Shown here: in pieces, positions 1-7,520 of the stretch | Position numbering within the stretch: position 1 is the stretch's first letter | Layout: each line of letters starts with the position of its first letter | The notes under the pieces: generated by a model | What the model saw: only the letters and a program-made list of their open reading frames with translations | The model's database searches: none | What the model was told of the DNA's origin: nothing | Translations under genes and position numbers: made by a program | NCBI GenBank assembly: GCA_007119835.1 | Contig: SKOX01000002.1 | Span: 1-13,783 of the forward strand | Reading direction: 5' to 3' | From: Paracoccaceae bacterium | GTDB lineage: Bacteria > Pseudomonadota > Alphaproteobacteria > Rhodobacterales > Rhodobacteraceae | Length of the DNA stretch: 13,783 nucleotides

Positions 1-191
1 CCCCGGGCGAGGGCGGCGCGCAGGGAGTGGAGACGCGCTGGCACCTCGCCCCGCTGCCGGGATGGGCTGCTGACGGCCGCGCCCGCTGGCGCCTTTCCCG
101 CACCCGTGCCCGCGCCGAGCCGCCCGCGGCCTGGATGATGCGCCTCGACGACAGCCGCCCCGTCCTCGAGCCGCTCGCCTGCGCAGCCTGA
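1..191 (+). CDS. C-terminal end of an unrecognised protein (partial, 5' end outside window)
   Basis: The frame starting at base 3 is open to a TGA at 189-191 and gives 62 residues ending in RPVLEPLACAA. The third codon positions are almost all G or C, as in the real genes of the window, which supports coding. The fragment is rich in Arg, Ala and Trp, has no membrane segment and no motif I recognise, so no function is proposed. It runs toward the flagellar operon and converges on flgI, with 167 bases between the two stops; the flgI terminator lies in that gap. I see no plus-strand terminator of its own. Confidence is limited because only the tail is visible. Confidence 0.5.
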   Translation, partial: PGEGGAQGVETRWHLAPLPGWAADGRARWRLSRTRARAEPPAAWMMRLDDSRPVLEPLACAA

Positions 192-299
192 CCCCGAAGC
201 CTGACGCTGCCGCATTGGGCAAACCGCTGGACGACGGGGCCCGGCGACACGTCTCCGAACGGACCAGAGCCGTTTCGCGTGTCCGGGTAAGCGCGCCCG

Positions 300-335
300 A
301 AACGAAAGCGGCCCCGGACCGAAGCCCGAGGCCGC
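300..335 (-). terminator. Intrinsic terminator of the flagellar operon (UUCG tetraloop)
   Basis: Read on the minus strand, 335-308 forms a 12-bp stem (two G-U pairs) closed by the very stable C(UUCG)G tetraloop. It is followed at 307-300 by the T-rich run TTTCGTTT. It lies 23 bases beyond the flgI stop, the right place to end the motB-flgE-flgK-flgL-flgI transcript. It would also keep that transcript from running into the convergent gene at 1-191. The stem is read directly from the sequence; its activity is inferred. Confidence 0.8.
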
Positions 336-358
336 CTCCACCCCAACCAGCGTCGCTG

Positions 359-1462
359 CTACTGGACGATGAACTCAGCGTGCAACGCGCCGGCAGCCTT
401 GATTGCCTTCAGAATGTCGATCATGTCGTTCGTCGAGACGCCGAGCGCGTTCAGTCCCGAGATCACCTCCGGCAGCGACACCGAGCCCTCGACGAGGGCA
501 AGACCCGTGCCCGGCGCCTCCTCGATCTCGGCGTTCGTTCGCGGGATCACCACCGTCTCCCCGGGTGCGAACGGGTTCGGCTGCACCACGAGCGGCGCCT
601 CCTCCACCCGGAGCGTCAGGTTGCCCTGGCTGACCGCCACCCGGCTGATCCGCACGTCCGAGCCGAGGATGATCGTCCCCGATCGCTGGTCGACCACGAC
701 GCGGGCCCGCGTCGAGGTCAGCACCTCGATGTTCTCCACCGCCGCCACCACCGCCGCCGGCGACGCGTTCACCGGCCTCAGGTCGAGCCGCACGGTGCCG
801 GAGTCGAGCATCCGCGCCACGCCGCCGCCGAGCGAGGCGTTGATCGCCTGCTCGATCCGCGCCGCCGTGGTGAAGTCCGGGTTGCGCAGGGCGAGGCGAA
901 GCTCCTGCACCTCGCCGAAGGAGAAGCCGACCTCCCGCTCGATGCGCGCGCCCGCCGGGATCACGCCGGCGGTCGGCACGCCCTGGGTCACGCTCGACGC
1001 CACGCCCTCGGCGACGATCCCGCCGGCGATGATCCCGCCCTGTGCGACCGCGTAGATCTGTCCGTCGGCGGCGTTGAGCGGCGTCATCACCAGCGTGCCG
1101 CCCATCAGCGACCGGGCGTCGCCGATCGCCGACACGGTCACGTCGATCTGGCTGCCCGCCCGCGCAAAGGGCGGCAGCGTCGCCGTGACCAGCACCGCGG
1201 CGACGTTGCGCGCCCGGATCTGCTCGCCCGTGACGTTGACGCCGAGGCGCTCGAGAACGTTGACGATCGCGTCCTCGGTGAAGGGCGCGTTCCGCAGCGA
1301 GTCGCCGGTGTTATTGAGACCGACGACCAGGCCATAGCCGAGCAGGTCGTTGCCGCGCACCCCGTCGACCTCCACGAGGTCCTTGATCCGGGCGGGCGAG
1401 GCGAAGGCCGGCGCAAGGAGCGCCGGCAGGAGGAGGAGCACGGCGAGGAGGGGTCGCAGCAT
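359..1462 (-). CDS. flgI: Flagellar basal-body P-ring protein FlgI
   Basis: FlgI builds the P ring around the flagellar rod in the peptidoglycan layer. The 367-residue product has the family's usual length. It opens with a Sec signal peptide: an Arg, a Leu/Ala-rich core to about residue 17 and a likely cut after AFA at 21. The mature protein then starts with the family-typical RIKDLVEVDGVRGNDLLGYG stretch. LNNTGDSLRN, the MGGTLVMTPL segment and the C-terminal ALGVSTNDMIDILKAIKAAG and LHAEFIVQ are also diagnostic. It is the last gene of the operon, six bases after flgL; the flgL stop TGA merges with the ribosome site TGAGG five bases before the ATG. FlgA, its usual chaperone, is not in the window. 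No lesions are seen. Confidence 0.97.
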   Translation of the reverse strand: MLRPLLAVLLLLPALLAPAFASPARIKDLVEVDGVRGNDLLGYGLVVGLNNTGDSLRNAPFTEDAIVNVLERLGVNVTGEQIRARNVAAVLVTATLPPFARAGSQIDVTVSAIGDARSLMGGTLVMTPLNAADGQIYAVAQGGIIAGGIVAEGVASSVTQGVPTAGVIPAGARIEREVGFSFGEVQELRLALRNPDFTTAARIEQAINASLGGGVARMLDSGTVRLDLRPVNASPAAVVAAVENIEVLTSTRARVVVDQRSGTIILGSDVRISRVAVSQGNLTLRVEEAPLVVQPNPFAPGETVVIPRTNAEIEEAPGTGLALVEGSVSLPEVISGLNALGVSTNDMIDILKAIKAAGALHAEFIVQ

Positions 1463-1468
1463 GATGCC

Positions 1469-2479
1469 TCAGCGCAGGAAGTTGACGAAGCGCATGCCCG
1501 AAAGCCTGGCTGTGACCGTGAACACGGTCTGGAGCTGGGCCTCGAGCGCCTGGAACATGGAGGCGGTGTCGTAGGGGTCGGCGCCGACGATCCTGGCCCG
1601 CGCGAGCTCGAAAGCCTCGCGCTCGCCCGTCCGCCGCGCCTTCGCCATCTCGACGCTCTCCTGGGCGCTGCCGACGCGGGTCCGGAGCTCGAGGAGGTCC
1701 TCCTTCGCGCCAAGGAGCTGCCGCCCCGCCGCGCCGAGGAGCTCCATCCGGCTCTCCGGCGGGCTGCCGGCCAGGCTCCCTCCCGGCGCCACGAGTGCGG
1801 CGAGGGCATGCCCCTTGAGGGCTGCCACGATTTCCGGTTGCGTCGCCATCAGCGCGTAGTCGAGCCGGACGCCGTCGCCGAGCTCGACCGGCACCAGCGG
1901 ATCCGGCGAGCCGAGATAGGCGCCTTCGCGGAAGTCCGGTCCCGCAAAGAAGGCGTCGACGCGCGCGATCACCTCGGCCACGTCCGCCGCTCCGGCGACC
2001 GCCGCCTCGATCTGCCCCAGGATCGTGGCTGCGGGTGCGAGCGCAGGGCGGTCGGTGGCGTCTCCCGCGAACAGGGCCTGACCGCCGACCTGCACGTTCA
2101 GAAGGTTGACGGTGTCCGCGAAGGCCCGGCGCGCCGCCTGGGAGTGGGCGCGGGCGGAGACCTCGTCGCCAAGCCCCACGGCCGCCAGCAGGTCGACCGA
2201 GATCCGCTCCGCGAGGCCCAGCGCACGGCCGAGGGACTCCTGCATGAAGTCGAGCCGCATCTCGGTCAGGCTGACGGACTGGGTGTGGACCGCGTTCCGC
2301 TCGAGCATCCGCTCCAGCGAGAACAGCCGCACGAGGTTGCCGCCCGTGGCCTTGTACTTGTCCGCCTTGAGCCCGGTCGCGAGTTCGAGCCCGGCGCGGT
2401 CGAGCTGGGTCCGGGTGTCGGCGGTCTGGCGCTGGAGAAACATCGTCCGCGCCATTTCGGCAGAACCGTGAACCTTCAT
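1469..2479 (-). CDS. flgL: Hook-filament junction protein FlgL (HAP3)
   Basis: FlgL is the second of the two adaptor proteins that join the hook to the flagellin filament; it is exported by the flagellar type III system and so lacks a Sec signal. The open frame extends upstream to 2548, but the start chosen is the ATG at 2479, giving MKVHGSAEMART. It lies four bases after the flgK stop and has GGAG and TGAGG upstream; the longer version would overlap flgK and adds a Ser-rich tail unlike the family. The 336-residue product has flagellin-like helical ends: residues 5-70 include QLDRAGLELATGLKADKYKA, and the end is TVFTVTARLSGMRFVNFLR. The variable middle is shorter than in enteric FlgL-type proteins of the flagellin superfamily. 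Neighbours flgK and flgI support the call. Confidence 0.92.
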   Translation of the reverse strand: MKVHGSAEMARTMFLQRQTADTRTQLDRAGLELATGLKADKYKATGGNLVRLFSLERMLERNAVHTQSVSLTEMRLDFMQESLGRALGLAERISVDLLAAVGLGDEVSARAHSQAARRAFADTVNLLNVQVGGQALFAGDATDRPALAPAATILGQIEAAVAGAADVAEVIARVDAFFAGPDFREGAYLGSPDPLVPVELGDGVRLDYALMATQPEIVAALKGHALAALVAPGGSLAGSPPESRMELLGAAGRQLLGAKEDLLELRTRVGSAQESVEMAKARRTGEREAFELARARIVGADPYDTASMFQALEAQLQTVFTVTARLSGMRFVNFLR

Positions 2480-2483
2480 GGCC

Positions 2484-3935
2484 TCAGATCTCCAGGAGCC
2501 GCTTGAGGAGCTGGTCGACGACGCTGAGCACCCGGGCGTTCGCGGCATATGCCTGCTCGACCAGCATGAGGTACTGCAGCTGTGCGTCCGTATCGACGCC
2601 GAGGAGTTCCGTCTCCCGCTCGCTCAGGATCGCGCTCTGGCTCGCGAGATAGGCGCGGTTCTCGTCCGCGCGGGCCGCGAGGCCGCCCATGAACGACGAG
2701 ATCTCCGCCGCGAAGCCCGCCGAGCCGTTCGCGCCGCCCGTCGACTGCAGCCCGGCCACGGGGGGGCGCGGCATCGTCATGGCATCGGCCATCGCCTCCA
2801 GGAAGACGCCGAAGCCCTCGGGCCGCTCGGTGCCGTCGAGGCCGTCGCGGAGCCGCCGGATCTCGCCGCCCCGCGCCGGATCGACCGCAGGGTTGAGCGT
2901 GAGCCGCAGCGCGAGGCCGCCGAGGGTGCCGTCGCCCGGATCGAGGAACAGGCCCTCGCCGCCCGGCCCGAGCGCCTCGGCCGGCATGCCGCCGTCGGGC
3001 GGCTGCAGCGCGAAGCGGTCGATCAGGTCGCGGGCGTAGCGGTCGAGTTCTCCCATCATCTCGACCGCGATGGTGTCCCGCACCTCGAAGAGCGCCGAGA
3101 GCGAGCCGCCGTCCATCAGGCCCTGGCCGCGGCCGACCGGCACCGCGACCGGGTCGTCGGGCCCGCCCCGCATCTGGAAGAGGCCGTTCGAGGCGTCGCC
3201 CGACCGCTCGAAGGCGAGCGGCCAGGGTCGGCTGTCGAGCAGCGCGCCGCCGTTCGCGGCGAAGAGCGCGATCTCGCCCGACTCGCGCTTGACGGTCCGC
3301 ACCGGCACGATCCCGGCGATCCGGTCGATCGCGCGCGACCGCTCGTCCTCGAGCGAGAGCGTGTCGAGGCCGCGGGCCTGCGCCGCCTTGATCCGGTCGT
3401 TCAGGTCGTCGATCTGCACCAGCGTGCGGTTCAGCGTCTCCACCTGCCGCGCGATCTCCGCGTCGGCTTCCTTGCGCATCGCATCGGCCTCGGCCGCGGC
3501 GGAGTTGATGCCCGCCGCAAGATCCTTCGCGGCGTCGAGGATCTGGTTGAGGGCGGTGTAGGCCGACGGCTCGGCCACCGCGCGGAGGATCGCCGTCTCG
3601 AGGCGCGTGGCGCGGCTCGCCAGCGCCCGCGGGTCCCCGGGCTCGCCGGTCGCTGCGAGCGCCCGATCCCGCGCCTCTCCGATCGTCGCGGCGGATGCAG
3701 CCGCGGCCTGCATGAGCCGCCGCTCCGCGGTGACATGCACGTTCTCCGCGCGATAGGTGCCGACGACCCGGACGCCCGTCCCGAAGCCTGCCAGCGCCAG
3801 CGAGCTGAGCTCGGTCGTCCGCCGCGCATAGCCGGGGCTCATCGCGTTCGCGACGTTGTTCGAGACCGTTTCGGCGAGGCGGGCCGAGGCCGTCAGCCCG
3901 GTGCCCGCACTGTTGAACGCGCTCGCGATGCTCAT
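2484..3935 (-). CDS. flgK: Hook-associated protein 1 FlgK (HAP1)
   Basis: FlgK is the first hook-filament junction protein, assembled on the hook tip before FlgL. The 483-residue product has the two conserved ends of the rod/hook family. The N-terminal flg_bb_rod segment (about residues 3-39) contains SNNVAN at 25-30 and SPGYARR at 33-39. The C-terminal segment ends QYLMLVEQAYAANARVLSVV plus a short Leu-rich tail. The middle is Asp-, Arg- and Gly-rich, as expected of the variable region. The start ATG at 3935 has a strong GAGGAG six bases upstream, and the gene follows flgE after 29 bases. Its stop TGA contributes to the ribosome site of flgL. FlgN, the usual export chaperone, is not in the window. 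Confidence 0.95.
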   Translation of the reverse strand: MSIASAFNSAGTGLTASARLAETVSNNVANAMSPGYARRTTELSSLALAGFGTGVRVVGTYRAENVHVTAERRLMQAAAASAATIGEARDRALAATGEPGDPRALASRATRLETAILRAVAEPSAYTALNQILDAAKDLAAGINSAAAEADAMRKEADAEIARQVETLNRTLVQIDDLNDRIKAAQARGLDTLSLEDERSRAIDRIAGIVPVRTVKRESGEIALFAANGGALLDSRPWPLAFERSGDASNGLFQMRGGPDDPVAVPVGRGQGLMDGGSLSALFEVRDTIAVEMMGELDRYARDLIDRFALQPPDGGMPAEALGPGGEGLFLDPGDGTLGGLALRLTLNPAVDPARGGEIRRLRDGLDGTERPEGFGVFLEAMADAMTMPRPPVAGLQSTGGANGSAGFAAEISSFMGGLAARADENRAYLASQSAILSERETELLGVDTDAQLQYLMLVEQAYAANARVLSVVDQLLKRLLEI

Positions 3936-3964
3936 CTCGCTCTCCTCGGATCAGAACCGGCGCG

Positions 3965-5290
3965 TCAGCGCTTGAGGTTGGTGGTTTCCTGCAGCATCTC
4001 GTCGACGGTCTGGACGATCTTCGCGTTCGACGAATAGGCGCGCTGGGTCTGGATCAGGTCGGTGAGCTCGCGGGCGATGTCGACGGTCGACTGCTCCTGC
4101 GCGAAGCCCATCACCGAGCCGACGGGGCCGGTGCCGGCATCCCAGAAGTACACCGGGCCGGAGGCCTGGGTCAGCGCGAACGACTGGTTGTCCAGCGCCC
4201 GCAGGCCGTTCATGTTGGGCACATCCGCGACCGGGATCTTGTAGATCACGCGGCTGAAGCCCGACGAGTAGTTGACCGACAGGTATCCGAGGTCGTCGAT
4301 CGTCACCCCCGCGAAGGTTCCGGCGGGCGAGCCGTTCTTGGTCACGCCGACCGGCGAGAAGACCGACGAGAGCTGGCTGAGGAATTGCGGCGTCCCGCCG
4401 GCTTCCGCGCCGACCCGCACCTCGATCTCCTGGCCGCCGGCCACCTGCACGGCGATCGTGCCCGTCGCCGGGTCGTAGGGTGCCGAGCCCGGCTCGGGCG
4501 TCACGGACAGGATCGTGCCGGCGCGCCCGAGGGTGCTGTCGAAGACGATCTCGTAGCGGCCGACCTCGTCGCCGTTGGCGTTGTTGGTCGCGACCATCTG
4601 CCAGGTGTTCGGCACCGGCGCGGCCGGAGCGCCGCCGTCGCTGACCGGCGAGAAGGTGAAGGCCATCGACTGCGACGCGCCCAGCGTGTTGAAATACTCG
4701 ACCGTGATCGGGAATACCGCGTCGAGGTCGCCGTTCGGCAGCGTCGCGGCGGCCGGCAGGTTGGCGTTCAGGGTGATGAACGATGTCGGCTGTGCCGCGA
4801 CGGAGGCGCGGTTGATGGCCACCGGCTCGAGCGCGGCGGCGGTGTCGCGCGGCCGCTCCGCGATCTGGCCGGCCGCATCCGCGGCCCAGCCGAGGAGGAC
4901 GAGGCCCGACGGCGTGCGCAGGATGCCGTTCGCGTCCGGCTGGAAGGAGCCGGTCGGCGCGAGCATCAGCGGATAGTTCGGCTCTCCCGCCGCCACCGGC
5001 GCGATGCTCGTGACCGGGAACATGCCGCGCCCCGCGATGGCGAGGTCGGTGGGGTTGTTGGTTCCGACGAAGCCGCCCTTGGCCTCGACATCACGCACCG
5101 CCGTGGTCCGCACGCCGCCCGCCGTATAGCCGCGAGCGCTCTCGGACAGGGTCATCGAGGCGAAGTCGGTGCCCGCGCGCTTGTAGCCGTTGGTCTGGGA
5201 GTTCGCGATGTTGTCAGAGATGGTCGCGAGCTTGCTGGAGTTGGCGTTCAGCCCGGAGACACCGGCATTCATCGACGAGGAGATACTCAT
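3965..5290 (-). CDS. flgE: Flagellar hook protein FlgE
   Basis: FlgE is the main subunit of the curved hook, the universal joint between rod and filament. The 441-residue product has the rod/hook N-terminus: SSMNAGVSGLNANSSKLAT, then SDNIAN at 25-30 and NGYKR at 34-38. Next comes the FlgE/F/G core (AGGVRTTAVRDVEAKGGFVG and NPTDLAIAGRGMFPV). The C-terminal helix begins near FAQEQSTVDIARELTDLIQT and ends EMLQETTNLKR. The middle domain is Ala-, Gly- and Thr-rich, with FAGVTIDDLGYLSVNYSSG. The ATG at 5290 has AAGGAC about seven bases upstream. It lies 80 bases after motB, the largest gap in the operon, so a separate promoter is possible, but I could not identify a convincing one. Confidence 0.95.
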   Translation of the reverse strand: MSISSSMNAGVSGLNANSSKLATISDNIANSQTNGYKRAGTDFASMTLSESARGYTAGGVRTTAVRDVEAKGGFVGTNNPTDLAIAGRGMFPVTSIAPVAAGEPNYPLMLAPTGSFQPDANGILRTPSGLVLLGWAADAAGQIAERPRDTAAALEPVAINRASVAAQPTSFITLNANLPAAATLPNGDLDAVFPITVEYFNTLGASQSMAFTFSPVSDGGAPAAPVPNTWQMVATNNANGDEVGRYEIVFDSTLGRAGTILSVTPEPGSAPYDPATGTIAVQVAGGQEIEVRVGAEAGGTPQFLSQLSSVFSPVGVTKNGSPAGTFAGVTIDDLGYLSVNYSSGFSRVIYKIPVADVPNMNGLRALDNQSFALTQASGPVYFWDAGTGPVGSVMGFAQEQSTVDIARELTDLIQTQRAYSSNAKIVQTVDEMLQETTNLKR

Positions 5291-5370
5291 GGAACGTCCT
5301 TTACTCGAGGCGCCTTGCTGGACGGCATCGTCCTGCTACGACACCGGCTTTAAGATGCTCCTAAGCGCCA

Positions 5371-6165
5371 TCAGCCGTCGAACCGGCGCAGGAGGGTGAT
5401 CTCGATCCTCCGGTTGCGCGGGTCCGTGGGATCCTCGTTCGCGAGCTGGCGGTCGGCGTGGCCGGTGACGCGCGCGATGCGCGGTGCGCGGACGCCGGCA
5501 GGGACGAGCCGGGCGCGGACCGCCTGCGCCCGGTCCACCGACAGCGCCCACGGATCGACGCCTGGCGTCGGTGTTCCCAGATGCCCCGCAACCGCCACCG
5601 GATTGACCGTGCCCTCGAGCACGCTTCCGATCATGGCGACGATCCGTTCCAGCGTCAGCGTCGGCCGCGCCGTCGCTGGCGCGAAGAGCGGGGAGCCCTC
5701 GATGTCGAAGACCTCGATGATCAGGCCGTCGTCGGTCAGGCGCGTCCGGATGTGTTCGAGCAGCGGGTCGGCGTCCAGCGCGTCCCCGGACATCGCCTTG
5801 AGCGCGTCCTCGATCTCCCACAGCTCCGGATCGGTCAGGGCGCCCTCGGCCGATTCGAAATCCGCGTGCCGCGGCCGCTGGCTCAGATCCTGCGTGAACG
5901 CTTCTTCCGAATACATCGTGTTGCCGCCGAAGGGGCCGTCGCCGCCGGAATGGGATGAGGGCACCGGCACGCTCGGGGCGAAGAAGTCCGCGATGCCGCG
6001 CCGCTGCTGGTCGGTGGTCGTGCTGATCAGCCACAGCAGCAGGAAGAACGCCATCATGGCGGTCACGAAGTCGGCGTAAGCGACCTTCCAGGCGCCGCCG
6101 TGATGGCCGTCCTTCTTCGCGCGCCGCACGCGCTTGATGACGATCGGCTTCTCGCTGCTTGGCAT
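5371..6165 (-). CDS. motB: Flagellar motor stator protein MotB
   Basis: MotB pairs with MotA in the inner membrane as the ion-conducting stator and anchors it to peptidoglycan. The 264-residue product has a basic cytoplasmic N-terminus (IKRVRRAKKDGHHGG) and one membrane helix at about residues 29-48. Asp32 sits in AYADFVTAMM, matching the essential ion-carrying Asp. A plug/linker region follows, and an OmpA-like peptidoglycan-binding domain occupies about 140-260, ending with VTGHADR and DPRNRRIEITLLR. The Ala/Val-rich helix cannot tell proton from sodium use reliably. GGAGG lies ten bases before the ATG. It is the first gene of the minus-strand flagellar operon; motA is not adjacent. The divergent fliM gene starts 167 bases away. 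Confidence 0.95.
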   Translation of the reverse strand: MPSSEKPIVIKRVRRAKKDGHHGGAWKVAYADFVTAMMAFFLLLWLISTTTDQQRRGIADFFAPSVPVPSSHSGGDGPFGGNTMYSEEAFTQDLSQRPRHADFESAEGALTDPELWEIEDALKAMSGDALDADPLLEHIRTRLTDDGLIIEVFDIEGSPLFAPATARPTLTLERIVAMIGSVLEGTVNPVAVAGHLGTPTPGVDPWALSVDRAQAVRARLVPAGVRAPRIARVTGHADRQLANEDPTDPRNRRIEITLLRRFDG

Positions 6166-6332
6166 CGATCTCGATCCTCCCGGGCCCGAGCCTTGCGGGA
6201 AAAGCCTTGCCCGCCGGTTACCGGAGCCTGAGCATGGCCGGGGGATTTCGCTCCAATGCCAGCCACTTGTTCAGGCTTTGGCAACCCTGGGCGGCCAAGG
6301 TGCCTGCGCCTCACAGCGGAGGGAGCGCTGCC
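6166..6332. promoter_or_regulatory. Divergent motB / fliM intergenic region
   Basis: These 167 bases separate the ATG of motB (minus) from the ATG of fliM (plus), so at least the promoter of the flagellar operon, and probably that of fliM, should lie here. No good sigma-70, sigma-54 or sigma-28 match was found by eye. An inverted repeat TTGGC-N11-GCCAA occupies 6278-6298 and could be an operator for a dimeric regulator. The ribosome sites are GGAGG for motB (around 6177-6182, minus) and GGAG at 6322-6325 for fliM. Promoter function is inferred only from gene orientation. Confidence 0.5.
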
Positions 6333-7439
6333 ATGCGGGCCGACGGGTCCATCCTCGTGCGGAAGATGCGTCAGGGCGGCGTCGCCCGCTCGCCGCTGCC
6401 CGACACCGGTCTCATCGGCGAGGCCTTCGCCCGCCACGCCGAGGATCGCCTCCGGGCCATCGCCAAGTGCGGGCTGGAGGTGCTTGTCGACGAATGCCGC
6501 GTCACCCGCCTCGGTGATGCCGCCTCCGAGATCGTCTCGCCGGCCATGATCGGACTGCTCGCCATCGAGGGGGCGGAGACCCGCGCCTTTCTGGCGGTCG
6601 ACGGAGCGCTCACCTGGCACCTCACCGACCTGCTTCTCGGAGGCGACGCCGCGGAGGCGGGCGCGGTCAGCACGCGCCCGTTCACCGCGATCGACATGGG
6701 CCTCGGGCGCCTCTGTCTCGAGACGCTCGTACGGGCCTTCGAAGAGGCGCTGGCGACGGCGCTCGGCCGCGCGCTGCCCCGGGGCCTCGCCCTGATCGAC
6801 CAGCGCCACACGATGTCGCAGATCAGGGTCGCACCCGACTATGTCGACACCCTCAAGATCCGCCTCTCGGTGGCGATCGGAGAGGCAGGGCGCACCGGCC
6901 GGCTCGACGTCGTCGTGCCGCTTGCGACGCTCGACGTGATCCGCGCGGCCGTCGCCGAGGAGGGTGCTGCGGATGCGCGCGAGCGGCCGAACGACCTCTG
7001 GCGTGCGGCCATGCGCCGTGCCGCCGCCGCCGCTCCCGTCACGCTCGACGCCGTGATCCACCGCGAGCGCATGACGCTCGGCGCACTGGGGAGCATGCGG
7101 CCGGGGCAGATCATCGAGATCGCGCCCGACGCGCCGCGGACGGTTGAGATCATCCTCGGACAGCCGGGGCGACGCCCGGCCGTGCTCGCCCACGCCCAGC
7201 TCGGCGCCTACCAGGGGCGCAAGGTCGTGCGGCTGCGCGTTGCCCCCGATCCGCGGCTCGGGACGCATGTTCAGCGCGCGCTCGCCCTCGCCCTCGGTGA
7301 ACTGGCCGCTCCGCCCGAGTGTGCGCGGCTGCCCGCGCCGGATGCCGCCGGTCCGCCCGGTTCCGTCGACGACGGCGACGACGGCGAGGCGGATCCCGCA
7401 GGCTGGAACGACCCCGCCACGCCCCGGACCGGGAGCTGA
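6333..7439 (+). CDS. fliM: Flagellar motor switch protein, FliM type (divergent)
   Basis: FliM forms the switch part of the C ring and, with FliN and FliG, sets rotation direction. The 368-residue product has a weakly conserved FliM-middle domain with LLLGGD at 100-105 (matching the family's FGGxG) and RPFTAIDMGLGRL at 115-127. It then has a clear SpoA/FliN-like surface domain at about 236-302: DAVIHRERMTLGALGSMRPG, IIEIAP and AQLGAYQGRKVVRLRV. The start chosen is the ATG at 6333, with GGAG seven bases upstream; in-frame starts at 6159 and 6234 lack a ribosome site, and the first would overlap motB. The N-terminus lacks the usual LSQDEIDALL-like CheY-binding peptide. A 45-residue Asp/Gly/Pro-rich tail follows the SpoA domain. 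It is divergent from motB. A FliM/FliN-family paralogue outside the canonical FliM is the main alternative. Confidence 0.8.
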   Translation: MRADGSILVRKMRQGGVARSPLPDTGLIGEAFARHAEDRLRAIAKCGLEVLVDECRVTRLGDAASEIVSPAMIGLLAIEGAETRAFLAVDGALTWHLTDLLLGGDAAEAGAVSTRPFTAIDMGLGRLCLETLVRAFEEALATALGRALPRGLALIDQRHTMSQIRVAPDYVDTLKIRLSVAIGEAGRTGRLDVVVPLATLDVIRAAVAEEGAADARERPNDLWRAAMRRAAAAAPVTLDAVIHRERMTLGALGSMRPGQIIEIAPDAPRTVEIILGQPGRRPAVLAHAQLGAYQGRKVVRLRVAPDPRLGTHVQRALALALGELAAPPECARLPAPDAAGPPGSVDDGDDGEADPAGWNDPATPRTGS

Positions 7440-7520
7440 CCCCCGGCGCCCCGCCTTGCGCCGGCGCGGGCTGGGCGGTAGCCCCAATGTCGCGACGCGA
7501 CCGATCGAGGGGGGGGAGCC

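Noticed and set aside
215..2506. 763-residue plus-strand open frame antisense to flgI and flgL
   Set aside because: It is Arg/His/Asp-rich, has no recognisable domain and mirrors two certain genes; long antisense frames are expected at this G+C content.
2478..4037. 519-residue plus-strand open frame opposite flgK
   Set aside because: Same antisense artefact; flgK on the minus strand has conserved ends and a good ribosome site.
5325..5353. Possible sigma-28-like promoter before flgE (TAAAGCCG, 12-base gap, GACGATGC on the minus strand)
   Set aside because: Only about five of eight bases fit the downstream box and the spacing is off by one; flgE is usually not in that class.
6277..6300. Possible sigma-54 promoter before motB (TGGC ... 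TTGC on the minus strand)
   Set aside because: The GG and GC elements are two bases too far apart for a functional -24/-12 promoter.
7440..7520. Terminator between fliM and the phosphatase
   Set aside because: Only short imperfect GC pairings (such as CCCGC with GCGGG) and no T run, so no convincing terminator.
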